A stretch of DNA of 64,000 nt, from assembly GCF_024662015.1 (NCBI RefSeq), contig NZ_CP102480.1, forward strand, positions 2,514,501 to 2,578,500. Direction: 5' to 3'. This stretch comes from Nisaea acidiphila (GTDB lineage: Bacteria; Pseudomonadota; Alphaproteobacteria; Thalassobaculales; Thalassobaculaceae). Positions 63,751 through 64,000 of this stretch are shown piece after piece. The first letter of the stretch is position 1. The number at the start of each line of letters is the position of its first letter. The notes beneath the pieces were generated by a model. It did not search any database. It had not been told where the DNA came from and saw nothing but the letters and a program-made list of their open reading frames with translations. The position numbers and the translations under genes were made by a program.

Positions 63751-64000
63751 CTACTTGCCCCCGTCCTTTTTCTGGTTCGCGGTTGCGGAACTGAGCGCCG
63801 AGAGTTGCTGCTGCAGCTGCACCACCTGTTCCTGCAGGTTCTGCAGCGCGTCGGTCGCTCCCTTCGCGACGTCCGCGGGCGATTTGGCGGAAGAGCTTTC
63901 CGGCGCTCCCGTTCCCTCGGCGTCCTGCGGGCGATAGGGATTGAACAGCCGCATGGTCTGCTCCAGCATCGCCATGTTCTGCTTGCCCATCTCCTCGAAA
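63751..64000 (-). CDS. phaR: polyhydroxyalkanoate synthesis repressor PhaR, C-terminal part (runs off the right edge)
   Basis: Only about 82 C-terminal codons are in the window; the frame is open to the edge and reads FEEMGKQNMAMLEQTMRLF, the segment typical of the PhaR C-terminal region. After it comes a Pro/Ser/Ala-rich stretch, then a coiled-coil tail (ALQNLQEQVVQLQQQLSAL). PhaR represses phasin and PHB genes and binds PHB granules. The DNA-binding N-terminus lies beyond position 64000, so identity is probable rather than certain. Confidence 0.75.
   Translation of the reverse strand, partial: FEEMGKQNMAMLEQTMRLFNPYRPQDAEGTGAPESSSAKSPADVAKGATDALQNLQEQVVQLQQQLSALSSATANQKKDGGK

Overview
The window is one contiguous stretch of a high-GC alphaproteobacterial chromosome. 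Family content and gene order fit a Rhodospirillales-like, possibly marine, organism: sucB-lpd, fsa-DUF484-xerC beside priA, atpHAGDC, and rplU-rpmA-obgE-proB-proA-nadD-rsfS-rlmH-gpmI-envC-ctpA-yibQ-rppH. The placement is inferred from gene order and protein families, not from an rRNA or a database search.

Layout. 1-2.8 kb holds the end of the 2-oxoglutarate dehydrogenase E2 gene and lpd, each followed by a strong intrinsic terminator, then a REP-like palindromic repeat. 2.8-11 kb holds an amine-type FAD oxidase, a small secreted protein, xerC/DUF484/fsa, a YciI protein divergent from a LysR regulator, and priA. 11-16 kb is the F1 ATP synthase operon. 16-29.5 kb is a long minus-strand block: ribosomal proteins L21/L27, the GTPase Obg, proline synthesis, NAD synthesis, ribosome silencing and methylation, phosphoglycerate mutase, a cell-separation set (EnvC, CtpA, YibQ-like) and RppH. 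The ribosome silencing factor gene appears to lack any ordinary start codon.

29.8-36.1 kb is an integrated element of about 6.3 kb in the 3' end of a tRNA-Ser(CGA) gene. It is bounded by a 24-bp direct repeat and carries a tyrosine integrase, a serine resolvase and five small unrecognised cargo genes, two of them divergent single-pass membrane proteins. It has no phage structural genes.

36.2-41.6 kb is a complete beta-hydroxyaspartate cycle locus (bhcR, bhcA, bhcB, bhcC, bhcD), the route that converts two glyoxylate into one C4 compound (oxaloacetate/aspartate) without carbon loss. Between bhcR and bhcA lies an AT-rich inverted repeat that is the obvious operator candidate. Just downstream is an uncharacterised pair: a second class V aminotransferase and an arylmalonate-decarboxylase-like protein of the Asp/Glu racemase superfamily, followed by a PAS_5 protein.

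44.9-52.3 kb contains cyclopropane fatty acid synthase, a lower-GC glycosyltransferase/radical SAM pair, and a PhnD-PhnC-PhnE type ABC importer with no phosphonate-degrading genes nearby. 52.6-64 kb contains an E. coli-type serA, a DUF599 membrane protein, a trimethylamine-dehydrogenase-like flavoenzyme with an altered iron-sulfur site, a flavodoxin-fold reductase, a nitroreductase, an oxaloacetate decarboxylase-like enzyme, a soluble PAS histidine kinase, a TVP38 family membrane protein, an HNH protein, a DUF2333 protein, and the 3' end of phaR at the right edge.

Limits: no searches or alignments could be run. Family names rest on motifs and remembered family features; substrates of the accessory enzymes are inference.
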